NCBI GenBank assembly: GCA_030043175.1
Contig: JASHYD010000890.1
Coordinates: forward strand, 1 to 5,969
Length of the DNA: 5,969 nucleotides
From: Xanthobacteraceae bacterium
GTDB taxonomy: Bacteria; Pseudomonadota; Alphaproteobacteria; Rhizobiales; Xanthobacteraceae
Reading direction: 5' to 3'
The notes under the pieces were generated by a model. That model saw only the letters and a list, made by a program, of their open reading frames with translations, was not told the DNA's origin and did no database searches. The position numbers and the translations under genes are program-made. Within the stretch, counting starts at the first letter, position 1. Each line of letters opens with the position of its first letter. Below are positions 1 through 5,356 of this stretch, one piece after another.

Positions 1-177
1 GTTCGTTCCTGGCCCACTCCTGCCCTCGCCTACGTGCGGCGGGCACGGAAGCTGTCGAGGCATAAGCTGTCGTCAGCGGCGAGCGTGCACGACCGTCGAA
101 GATGACCCATTTCGGATCTCGCTGAGCTTAGCAATGCATACAACTCAGCGATGAAACGACAGAGATAGACTCCAATT

Positions 178-501
178 TTATTTGACCTTTTCGATCCTGC
201 TTATCGAGTAGTCGCCATTTCGGATCTGCAAATCGAACTTGACGCGGTCACCGGCTTTGATCCGCTTGAGCATCGTCGGTTCTTTGGCGCGGAACACCAT
301 TGTCATGCCGTGGTCCATACCGAGCTTTTTGATAGGCCCGTGGCGGATGGTGACCTCGCCGGCGGATTGGTCCACGTCAATGATTTGGCCACGCACGAGG
401 CTGGAGGATTGCGCCAGCGCCGGATGCAGCACCGCGGCGAACGATATTATGGATACGAATGTAGTCGCCGTAAGACCTGCAAGAGTGCAAGGATGCTTCA
501 T
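178..501 (-). CDS. CusF-family periplasmic copper-binding protein
   Basis: Predicted 107-residue exported metal-binding protein. Residues 1-30 form a signal peptide: Lys2, a hydrophobic core at about 7-25, and an A-L-A|Q cleavage site at 30/31. The remainder matches the small CusF beta-barrel fold. The CusF metal site is visible: His54 in R-H-G-P-I, then Met66 and Met68 in G-M-T-M-V-F, corresponding to the His-Met-Met set that binds Cu(I)/Ag(I) in E. coli CusF. The ending I-K-A-G-D-R-V-K-F also fits the family. The tryptophan that caps copper in E. coli CusF is not present; the segment reads L-G-M-D-H-G, adding Met62 and His64. The frame opens further upstream (to 570), but I place the start at 501 because GGAG lies six bases before this ATG and the signal peptide begins there. 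No CusA/B/C-like partner is visible in the window. Expected role: periplasmic copper buffering or hand-over to an efflux pump. The family is well supported; the partner is unknown. Confidence 0.88.
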   Translation of the reverse strand: MKHPCTLAGLTATTFVSIISFAAVLHPALAQSSSLVRGQIIDVDQSAGEVTIRHGPIKKLGMDHGMTMVFRAKEPTMLKRIKAGDRVKFDLQIRNGDYSISRIEKVK

Positions 502-603
502 AACTTTCTCCGTTTCTCGGAAGCCGTCGTGATTTTGGCTCTCTGAGTGCACGCTCCTGCGCACCCGCACTATGCCCTCATTTGGACGTGCCGCGCGTGC
601 GGC

Positions 604-622
604 GGCCGCTACGCCAGCGGCC
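604..622. repeat. Perfect 7-bp inverted repeat (hairpin)
   Basis: GGCCGCT, a 5-base loop ACGCC, then AGCGGCC. On the minus strand it would lie in the leader upstream of the copper-binding gene, or beyond the stop of the dehalogenase-type gene. No T-tract follows on the minus strand, so it is not a standard intrinsic terminator. It could act as a transcript-end or leader structure; no function is shown. Confidence 0.4.
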
Positions 623-755
623 TTATCGCCAGCGCGGCTAACGTACTCTCCGCGCCGCGATGACCGCGACTTTCATGGTGTTCTGCTTTGCTAAGCTAAG
701 ACGGTAGACGCGGTGGGCGTTTGCCAAGCCCGAAGCAGACATCGACCTATCCTGA

Positions 756-784
756 ATGATCAACATCCGCTTCGAAGTTGTCAA
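756..784 (-). promoter_or_regulatory. Candidate sigma70-type promoter, minus strand
   Basis: Read on the minus strand, a perfect TTGACA (784-779) is followed after 17 bases by GATCAT (761-756), which matches four of six bases of TATAAT. The -35 lies inside the palindrome AAGTTG-T-CAACTT (775-787), which could serve as an operator. The promoter points at the copper-binding gene about 255 bases downstream and would leave a long leader. The motif match is clear, but its use is uncertain. Confidence 0.3.
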
Positions 785-801
785 CTTGAATGGCTGGTGA
801 G

Positions 802-1488
802 TCAGGCTCGTGATTTGTACCGGGCGAGGAGTTGATCCGCGATATCGTTCAAGTCGTGGCCGACAAAGTCCGGCTGAGGGCCTACTCCCAAAACATCGTT
901 CCCTACACGCTTGATCAGCGCTGCCTCCCAACCCGCCGCGACAGCGCCGAGGGTGTCCCATGTGTGGCAGGCGATAAGGCAGAACTGGCCAGGCTCAGCC
1001 CCCAGTTCTTTCTCGACATAGGCGTAAGCCTCGCGCGACGGCTTGTGGTGCTTCACGCCGTCCGCGCTGAATCGTCTCTCGAAGAGATCGATGATGCCGC
1101 CATGTTCAAGCTGGCGGGTTTGAACTTCGAGCAGATTGTCAGTGAGAGTGAAAAGTCGAAAACCTGCATTGCGCAGCTTGCGCAGTGCCGCCGGAACCTC
1201 AGGGTGGGGCGGCATCGTGGAAAACCTTTCCGTGAGCTCCCTCTTGTCGTCGTCACCGATTTTTATGCCACGCGTATCCGTCAGCATTTTCATCACTGCC
1301 GATCCGATATCGGTGAAAGGGACATAACAGCCAGCCACCGTCAAGGCGGCAGAATACATGATGAAGTTGGCGAACCACAGGCGCATGGCGCTTTTTTCAC
1401 CAAAGATACGCTCGAAGGTTGGCTCCATCGTTCCAAGATCGAGAAGCGTCTCATTCACATCGAAAACGATCAACGGAAGACCGGCCAT
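802..1488 (-). CDS. HAD-superfamily hydrolase, haloacid dehalogenase type II-like
   Basis: 228-residue cytosolic hydrolase of the HAD superfamily, the usual length for type II (S)-2-haloacid dehalogenases (about 220-235). Motif I is F-D-V-N-E-T-L-L-D, with nucleophile Asp10 and Thr14. A helical cap spans about 20-95. Motif II is around T-L-T-D-N (Thr116, Asn118), motif III is Lys149 in H-H-K-P-S, and motif IV is A-C-H-T-W-D-T-L-G-A with Asp178. The H-x-W-D-x-x-G-A signature is characteristic of the dehalogenase-like branch. The arginine that binds substrate carboxylate and halide in L-DEX (Arg41 after L-W) is replaced: the matching stretch reads R-L-W-F-A-N. Real 2-haloacid activity is therefore uncertain, and a related C-halogen or phosphate substrate is possible. 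AGGAG stands eight bases before the ATG. The gene starts 46 bases after the CGNR regulator on the same strand and probably shares its transcript. Confidence 0.88.
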   Translation of the reverse strand: MAGLPLIVFDVNETLLDLGTMEPTFERIFGEKSAMRLWFANFIMYSAALTVAGCYVPFTDIGSAVMKMLTDTRGIKIGDDDKRELTERFSTMPPHPEVPAALRKLRNAGFRLFTLTDNLLEVQTRQLEHGGIIDLFERRFSADGVKHHKPSREAYAYVEKELGAEPGQFCLIACHTWDTLGAVAAGWEAALIKRVGNDVLGVGPQPDFVGHDLNDIADQLLARYKSRA

Positions 1489-1534
1489 GCTTCAGACTCC
1501 TGGGCGTTGTTACGTCTGTGAGCTCGTAAACTCA

Positions 1535-2155
1535 TCAGTGCTGATTCTTTAGTCGACTTCGGTGGGCGGCCTGTTTGGCGCGATTGCCGCAGATCGCCAT
1601 GCTGCACCATCTCCTTGCCCGCCTGCGGGAGTGGTCGGCGAACATCAGCGTGCAGCTATGTCCCTCGCACGCTTTCACATTGGCGAAATCTTCATCGCAC
1701 ACGAACTTCGCCAACGCTTCGCCAATCGGCAGCAATAAAGATTCAGGAGACCGCCAGCGCCGCATCATCTGCAGTTCCAGGCGATTACGGTCCTTATGCC
1801 GATGCCATGATATCCGGCTGAACGCCTCATCCCGTTCCAGCAGCTTGTTCAGCGGCTCCAGTTCTTGGAGTGCCCTAGGCGCGAGCGGCCGGCCCATGTG
1901 CTTGCGAACGAAGCTTCTGAACCACTCGCGCAGCGCCCGAGCCTGATCCGCAACGTCGTCAAGTTCGCCCGGCATCGCCCCCACCTTCAACTCTTCCAGC
2001 GCATCCGCCGGCACGAGCCCGGCCTGAGCCAGCCACCTCAAGAAACCCTCGCCGCAGTCCAGCCAGTCGACAGGTGTATCGACTGGGGTCGCGATGGAGT
2101 TCAGGAAATCGAGGCCGAGCGAGTCGGCGATGAAAATGGGCGGTCGAGATTGCAC
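1535..2155 (-). CDS. ABATE / CGNR zinc-finger transcriptional regulator
   Basis: 206-residue putative DNA-binding regulator with two parts. An N-terminal ABATE-type domain (about 7-150) opens with the typical I-F-I-A-D-S-L-G-L-D-F-L-N. A C-terminal CGNR zinc finger (about 160-200) has Cys163 and Cys168 (C-E-G-H-S-C), then Cys184 and Cys189 in W-C-S-M-A-I-C-G-N-R, followed by the basic A-K-Q-A-A-H-R-S-R. All four zinc ligands are present, so the protein looks intact. It starts at a GTG: an in-frame TGA at 2170-2168 leaves no other upstream start, and the ABATE motif begins at once. Only a weak GACGAG precedes the GTG; two ATGs (2180, 2186) lie upstream in another frame. It is transcribed divergently from the two alpha/beta-hydrolases, with the half-site cluster at 2184-2239 as the obvious target, and would precede the HAD gene in one operon. 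Ligand unknown. Confidence 0.9.
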   Translation of the reverse strand: MQSRPPIFIADSLGLDFLNSIATPVDTPVDWLDCGEGFLRWLAQAGLVPADALEELKVGAMPGELDDVADQARALREWFRSFVRKHMGRPLAPRALQELEPLNKLLERDEAFSRISWHRHKDRNRLELQMMRRWRSPESLLLPIGEALAKFVCDEDFANVKACEGHSCTLMFADHSRRRARRWCSMAICGNRAKQAAHRSRLKNQH

Positions 2156-2203
2156 GAGGGGCGCTCGTCAGGGCTCCCATCCGCATAACCCATCAGATTC
2201 ATC

Positions 2204-2232
2204 TTGACAAGTTATGACGCAGCTTGCATAAC
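2204..2232 (+). promoter_or_regulatory. Rightward sigma70-type promoter for the hydrolase pair
   Basis: Perfect -35 TTGACA (2204-2209), exactly 17 bases, then -10 CATAAC (2227-2232), which matches four of six consensus bases. Both boxes are embedded in inverted half-sites, so a bound regulator would block polymerase. Transcription would start near 2239 and leave a leader of about 60 bases before the ATG at 2302. Confidence 0.6.
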
Positions 2233-2239
2233 CCGTCAA
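2211..2239 (-). promoter_or_regulatory. Leftward sigma70-type promoter for the CGNR-HAD operon
   Basis: Because the half-sites are mirror images, the minus strand reads TTGACG (2239-2234), 17 bases, then CATAAC (2216-2211). The predicted start near 2204 puts the third half-site (2184-2196) just inside the transcript, suited to autoregulation. The leader to the GTG at 2155 would be about 50 bases. This promoter is slightly weaker than the rightward one because its -35 is imperfect. Confidence 0.5.
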
Positions 2240-2301
2240 GTCAGATTTTAGGAGTTACTGAAGTAGGAAATACCGATCCACGCGATCTAAGGAGCGGCAG
2301 G

Positions 2302-2997
2302 ATGGCGATGAAGGATGTGAGCGTGGTGCTCGCCCATGGAGCATGGGCGGATGGATCGAGCTGGGCGCGGGTCATAACCGCACTCAAGGCCGAGGGCGCG
2401 AAAGTGCAGGCGGCGCCGCTGCCACTGACCTCCCTTGCCGACGATGTGACGGCGCTGAACCGCAGCCTGGATCGGACCGAAGGACCAATCGTCCTAGCGG
2501 GACACGCCTATGCCGGCGCGGTCATCGCGCTTGCGCGTCCGGACCGCGTAAAGGCGCTGGTCTATGTGACCGCTCTTGCCCCGGACGAGGGTGAGAAGGT
2601 CGCGGACGTGTTCTATCGCCTCGAACCGCATCCCCAGGCGCCGAAGCTTACACCCGATTCCAATGGCCTGATCTGGCTGCCCGAAAAAGCCTTCGCGACG
2701 GCATTTGCGCAGCACGCATCCGCGGACGATCACGCCATCCTCGCTGCGGTGCAGCGGCCGATATCGCTGAACTGCATTACCGTTCCTGTCGGGCGTCCGC
2801 TCTGGAAGGACGTTCCAAGCTGGTTTCTGGTCGCCGAAGACGATCGGATGATCGCGCCCGACACGCAGCGCTACATGGCAGCGCGCGTGAAGGCGAAGAC
2901 AAAGGCCCGTGCCGTCGATCACACACCCAGCGTCACCGCTCCGGCGGCCGTCGTGGATATCATTGGCGACGCGATCAGGTCCGTCGCCGGCAATTGA
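2302..2997 (+). CDS. Alpha/beta-hydrolase with Ala at the nucleophile position
   Basis: 231-residue cytosolic alpha/beta-hydrolase-fold protein. It has the N-terminal strand and oxyanion-loop motif V-L-A-H-G-A-W-A-D-G-S-S-W (9-21), typical of small RsbQ/esterase-like hydrolases. The nucleophile elbow, normally G-H-S-Y-G-G, reads G-H-A-Y-A-G with Ala69 (codon GCC at 2506-2508). The other triad members seem present: Asp181 in A-E-D-D-R-M-I and His207 in V-D-H-T-P, followed by the family's usual tail. Classical serine-ester hydrolysis is therefore unlikely. From memory, some homologues also have G-H-A-Y-A-G, which would make this a subfamily trait rather than a damaged gene. The frame is open from 2224 (TTG), but the start at 2302 has AAGGAG seven bases upstream and begins at the fold's first strand. 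It is the first gene of the rightward operon, 89 bases before the second hydrolase. Possible roles: non-hydrolytic lyase, ligand binding or chaperoning. Substrate unknown. Confidence 0.85.
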   Translation: MAMKDVSVVLAHGAWADGSSWARVITALKAEGAKVQAAPLPLTSLADDVTALNRSLDRTEGPIVLAGHAYAGAVIALARPDRVKALVYVTALAPDEGEKVADVFYRLEPHPQAPKLTPDSNGLIWLPEKAFATAFAQHASADDHAILAAVQRPISLNCITVPVGRPLWKDVPSWFLVAEDDRMIAPDTQRYMAARVKAKTKARAVDHTPSVTAPAAVVDIIGDAIRSVAGN

Positions 2998-3086
2998 AGC
3001 AGACTCCCGCACGCTCCAACAGACGGATATCGCTCCTCACGCGTTATCTATTGGACTCGCATGACTTCCAGGCAGAGGAGGGTTTG

Positions 3087-3938
3087 ATGGCTCCTGTTGC
3101 GTACCGCACGGCCGATGTCGACGGCTTCAAGGTGTTCTATCGCGAGGCGGGGCAGGCCGATACCCCGAAACTGCTGCTCCTGCACGGCTTCCCGACTGCG
3201 GGTCACATGTTCCGCGACCTGATCCCGCTGCTCGCTGACAGATTTCATCTCGTCGCGCCGGACCTTCCCGGGTTCGGTCAGTCCGGCATGCCGGCGCGGG
3301 AAGAATTCGGCTACACGTTCGACCACATAGCCGGCGTGATCGAGCGCTTCACGGAGGCGATCGGCTTCGACCGGTTCGCGGTCTACGTCTTTGACTACGG
3401 CGCGCCCACGGGCTTCCGGCTCGCCGTCCGTCACCCCGAGCGGATCACCGCAATCATTTCGCAGAACGGCAACGCCTACCTGGAAGGTCTCAGTGACGGT
3501 TGGACTCCGATCCGAGCGTACTGGCAAGATCCGTCGCAGGCCAATCGGGACGCGCTGCGGGCGTTCCTCAAGCCTGAGACGACGCGCTGGCAATACACCC
3601 ACGGCGTTCCCGACCTGGCGATGGTATCGCCCGATGGTCAAAACCTGGACAACTTCTACCTGGCCCGTCCCGGAGCAGACGAGGTGCAGCTCGATCTCTT
3701 CGGTGACTACAAGAGCAATGTCGCGCTGTACCCATCATTCCAGGAATACTTTCGTACACGCAGGCCCCCGCTCCTGGCGGTATGGGGCAAGAACGATCCG
3801 TTCTTCCTGCCGCTTGGCGCGGAGGCGTTCAAGCGCGACAACCCCAGCGCGCTCGTTTGCTTCTTCGACACCGGCCACTTCGCCCTGGAAACGCACGCCA
3901 ACGAAATCGCGGAAAGTATCCGTGAATTCCTCAAGTGA
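3087..3938 (+). CDS. Alpha/beta-hydrolase with Asp nucleophile (haloalkane dehalogenase / epoxide hydrolase-like)
   Basis: 283-residue cytosolic alpha/beta-hydrolase, within the normal length range of haloalkane dehalogenases and bacterial epoxide hydrolases. In order: oxyanion loop L-L-H-G-F-P (31-36), A-P-D-L-P-G-F-G-Q-S (57-66), nucleophile elbow V-F-D-Y-G-A-P (Asp103), a cap of helices at about 130-220 rich in Trp and Tyr, acid Asp237 in W-G-K-N-D-P-F-F, and base His264 in D-T-G-H-F-A-L-E. An aspartate nucleophile implies an ester intermediate formed by attack on carbon, the chemistry of haloalkane dehalogenases and epoxide hydrolases rather than esterases. The halide-binding Trp that follows Asp in haloalkane dehalogenases is Tyr104 here, so dehalogenation is not assured. 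AGGAGG stands just ahead of the ATG at 3087; the frame is open from 2994, but no credible start lies there. It is probably cotranscribed with the preceding hydrolase. Confidence 0.87.
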   Translation: MAPVAYRTADVDGFKVFYREAGQADTPKLLLLHGFPTAGHMFRDLIPLLADRFHLVAPDLPGFGQSGMPAREEFGYTFDHIAGVIERFTEAIGFDRFAVYVFDYGAPTGFRLAVRHPERITAIISQNGNAYLEGLSDGWTPIRAYWQDPSQANRDALRAFLKPETTRWQYTHGVPDLAMVSPDGQNLDNFYLARPGADEVQLDLFGDYKSNVALYPSFQEYFRTRRPPLLAVWGKNDPFFLPLGAEAFKRDNPSALVCFFDTGHFALETHANEIAESIREFLK

Positions 3939-4032
3939 CGATCTCGCAACGCCGGCGCGGGCCGCCCGGCCGGTCGCCCCGCTGGGAAGCTAGCGCTTGG
4001 AGGTTCCCGAGAACATCGGAGGGAGAAAAACG

Positions 4033-4131
4033 ATGACGGCCGTGGCGCGCGGGAAAAGGACTCCTGAACGATTGAGCACATTCTCGGACGGGGTGTTCGC
4101 TGTCCTTATAACCGTACTGACGTGCAAGTGA
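4033..4131 (+). pseudogene. Truncated DUF1211 / TMEM175-type channel gene (5' end only)
   Basis: A 32-codon frame with a strong ribosome site (GGAGGGA, eight bases before the ATG). After a basic start it reads E-R-L-S-T-F-S-D-G-V-F-A-V-L-I-T-V-L (12-29). This is the first membrane helix of DUF1211/TMEM175-family proteins, including the F-S-D-x-x-x-A signature (17-23) that lines the potassium pore in characterised members. Intact homologues continue with V-L-E-L-type residues and further membrane helices; here the frame reads T-C-K and stops at TGA. Nothing downstream encodes the missing helices. It is therefore a broken gene, cut near 4118-4131, or conceivably a new single-helix peptide. It overlaps the possible GTG start (4122) of the next gene. 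Confidence 0.7.
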
Positions 4132-4154
4132 TAATGATCCTGGAGAGCGAGTCC

Positions 4155-4448
4155 ATGGTGGCCTGGGACCTAGTGAGCCGCGCTGACGTGTTGCGCGCGA
4201 TGGAAGAGTATGACCGGCTGGGGCCGGAACGGTTCTTCTCGGACCATGGTTTCGCTCCTACCACGACTTATGAGCTGGTCTGGGAAAAACGCCGTTACCC
4301 GCCGAAAGCAATCTTGGGCACGGCTTATCAGTTCGCCACCGGTCAGCGACTTGGCTCCAGTGACTTCGAGGGCGGGAAGACAGGCGCGGTGAGGGTGCTC
4401 GGACACCTTGGGTTCACCGTCCAGGAAAAGCGACGACCAACCAGATAA
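4155..4448 (+). CDS. Stand-alone ScoMcrA-like N-terminal head domain protein
   Basis: 97-residue protein resembling the N-terminal head domain of ScoMcrA-type HNH restriction endonucleases, which act on modified (phosphorothioated or methylated) DNA. The recognisable pattern is S-R-A-D-V-L-R-A-M-E-E-Y-D-R-L-G (8-23), then H-G-F-A-P-T-T-T-Y (31-39), R-Y-P-P-K-A-I-L-G-T-A-Y (47-58), F-E-G-G (71-74) and V-L-G-H-L-G-F-T-V (81-89). The protein stops straight after this domain. No SRA-like, sulfur-binding or HNH part follows in any frame, so it is either a truncated enzyme or one of the free-standing head-domain proteins. ATG 4155 is chosen because the domain begins just after it and GGAG lies nine bases upstream; GTG 4122 would add 11 residues and overlap the broken channel gene. 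Function alone is unknown; the family call is from pattern memory. Confidence 0.6.
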   Translation: MVAWDLVSRADVLRAMEEYDRLGPERFFSDHGFAPTTTYELVWEKRRYPPKAILGTAYQFATGQRLGSSDFEGGKTGAVRVLGHLGFTVQEKRRPTR

Positions 4449-5020
4449 AGCGGCTCTTCGTCACGAACGAGGCCCTGCTGGATATCATAGAAGGTAGGTG
4501 ACGGTCCCCGCATTAGTTTCGCGCCGTGGATTGCTCCTTCAGAATGATTCACCGCACGAGATGATTCCATAGCCGGCCGCATGTTGAAGTTTTATAGAGC
4601 GCGCCACGCGCCCACATTTCGAAGCTGAGCTTGGATATCGACTTATGGCCCACAGCCGCTGCGAGCCCTCGATCGGGCCGGTAAAGAGAGGACCGCTAGG
4701 AAATCTCGCAGATCGGCGATGTCGTCGTCAGATATTTGGAGCGCTGGAACCAATAGGTTTCGCTATTACGATAGCCTGTTTCCGCTCCGTGACATCGCGG
4801 AACGGCTTCTCCGCCATCCTGGCGCGGATGCCGTGCCTCCTGTGCCGCATCCGCGAGGCCGTCGATTGATAGCGTTGGCATATAGCTACTCGTTGACCAG
4901 AGACCACGAACAATCATTGTCGGTTAGTGTCGAATTGCTTATTACGATCCCCGGACGTTCGCCGAAGGCGCGGCTGGCGCAGCGCTGTGGGTACCGCGAC
5001 GAGCCGTGCGGGACGCCTAG
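4449..5020. other. Gene-poor stretch, no recognisable coding sequence
   Basis: About 570 bases with only short frames on both strands (the longest is about 100 codons at 4719-5024), none with a recognised domain or good ribosome site. Stops are frequent in all frames, unlike the G+C-rich coding DNA to the left. It probably consists of decayed sequence between the restriction-domain gene and the recombinase remnant. A minus-strand frame (4582-4343) has a protein-like middle section, F-Y-D-I-Q-Q-G-L-V-R-D-E-E-P, but I could not place it and it overlaps the gene before it. Confidence 0.5.
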
Positions 5021-5236
5021 ATAGCGTTGATGTCGCCGAGCTCAGCCGAAGCAATAAAGCCTGCCGAGCGGGCCGGTATTGAGCAAAGCGAGGACAATGG
5101 CGGTCACGCCTACCATGGGAGCAAGCCGAGCTACACGCGGGAGAGCGCGACATGGGGCAAGCAGCGGTAGGGATTGCCGGCATCGCCAAAGAGGTGCGGT
5201 TGAGCCCGACATTCCGGAAGACGAGATAGGCCCGGC
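5021..5236 (+). pseudogene. Frameshifted C-terminal remnant of a serine recombinase (resolvase/invertase)
   Basis: Two frames together spell the C-terminal end of a Tn3-resolvase/DNA-invertase-type serine recombinase. Frame one (5021-5167) gives A-E-R-A-G-I-E-Q, then Y-H-G-S-K-P-S-Y-T-R-E, matching the family's R-E-G-I-x-x-A-K and Y-x-G-R-K-P-S-Y-T linker, and ends at TAG (5168). About ten bases earlier the match moves to another frame: M-G-Q-A-A-V-G-I-A-G-I-A-K-E-V-R-L-S (5152-5205). This is the first part of the DNA-binding helix-turn-helix, normally followed by R-Q-T-V-Y-R-I. After that the remnant decays and stops at 5227. The catalytic N-terminal domain with its serine is missing, as are four or so residues of the long helix. 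It is a non-functional fossil of a mobile element; which element cannot be told. Confidence 0.65.
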
Positions 5237-5356
5237 GTAGCGCCCCTGCGGGGCATTGCAGCCACATTGAAAGGACGCGGCATCGCGCCACGCCCTGATC
5301 CCACATTCAGAGCGTCATATTACCGTCATCCGGACTTGGACTTGAAAGGGTGTGCC

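Larger units (their letters stand above)
502..801. other. Intergenic / cusF-like leader, no convincing gene
   Basis: This 300-base stretch lies between the start of the copper-binding gene and the end of the dehalogenase-type gene, both on the minus strand. It holds a perfect 7-bp hairpin (604-622), a 13-base palindrome (775-787) and a candidate minus-strand promoter (756-784). A short minus-strand reading frame crosses the region, but it overlaps the dehalogenase gene out of frame, and I see no domain or good ribosome site for it. Confidence 0.5.
2184..2239. promoter_or_regulatory. Operator cluster: three 13-base half-sites
   Basis: Three copies of one motif: CATAACCCATCAG (2184-2196), its inverse TTGACAAGTTATG (2204-2216) and CATAACCCGTCAA (2227-2239). 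Copies 2 and 3 form an inverted repeat matching at 11 of 13 positions around a 10-base spacer. Copies 1 and 2 form a weaker one (9 of 13) around 7 bases. The site lies between the regulator gene and the first hydrolase and overlaps both predicted promoters. I infer it is the operator of the adjacent CGNR regulator; no binding motif for this protein is known to me. Confidence 0.65.

Noticed and set aside
121..149. GCTGAG/CTCAGC hairpin downstream of the copper-binding gene as a terminator
   Set aside because: It has a six-base stem with a 17-base loop and no T-tract, too weak to call.
107..227. 13-base direct repeat CCATTTCGGATCT at 107-119 and 215-227
   Set aside because: One copy is inside the copper-binding gene, and a single 13-base repeat in 6 kb is within chance expectation.
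832..1521. Long plus-strand open frame (229 codons) opposite the HAD gene
   Set aside because: It is antisense to a protein with all HAD motifs, has no recognised domain, and is explained by G+C-rich codon bias.
2494..3012. Minus-strand frame of 172 codons opposite the first alpha/beta-hydrolase
   Set aside because: It is a shadow of the real gene, with no domain and no ribosome site.
3391..3993. Plus-strand frame of 200 codons overlapping the second hydrolase
   Set aside because: It is an Arg/Ser/Thr/Pro-rich out-of-frame shadow of the clearly coding frame.
3945..4010. G+C-rich stretch after the second hydrolase as an intrinsic terminator
   Set aside because: I could not pair clean arms, and no T-run follows.
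4914..5306. Minus-strand frame of 130 codons across the recombinase remnant
   Set aside because: It is a shadow; the plus strand carries recognisable recombinase linker and helix-turn-helix residues.
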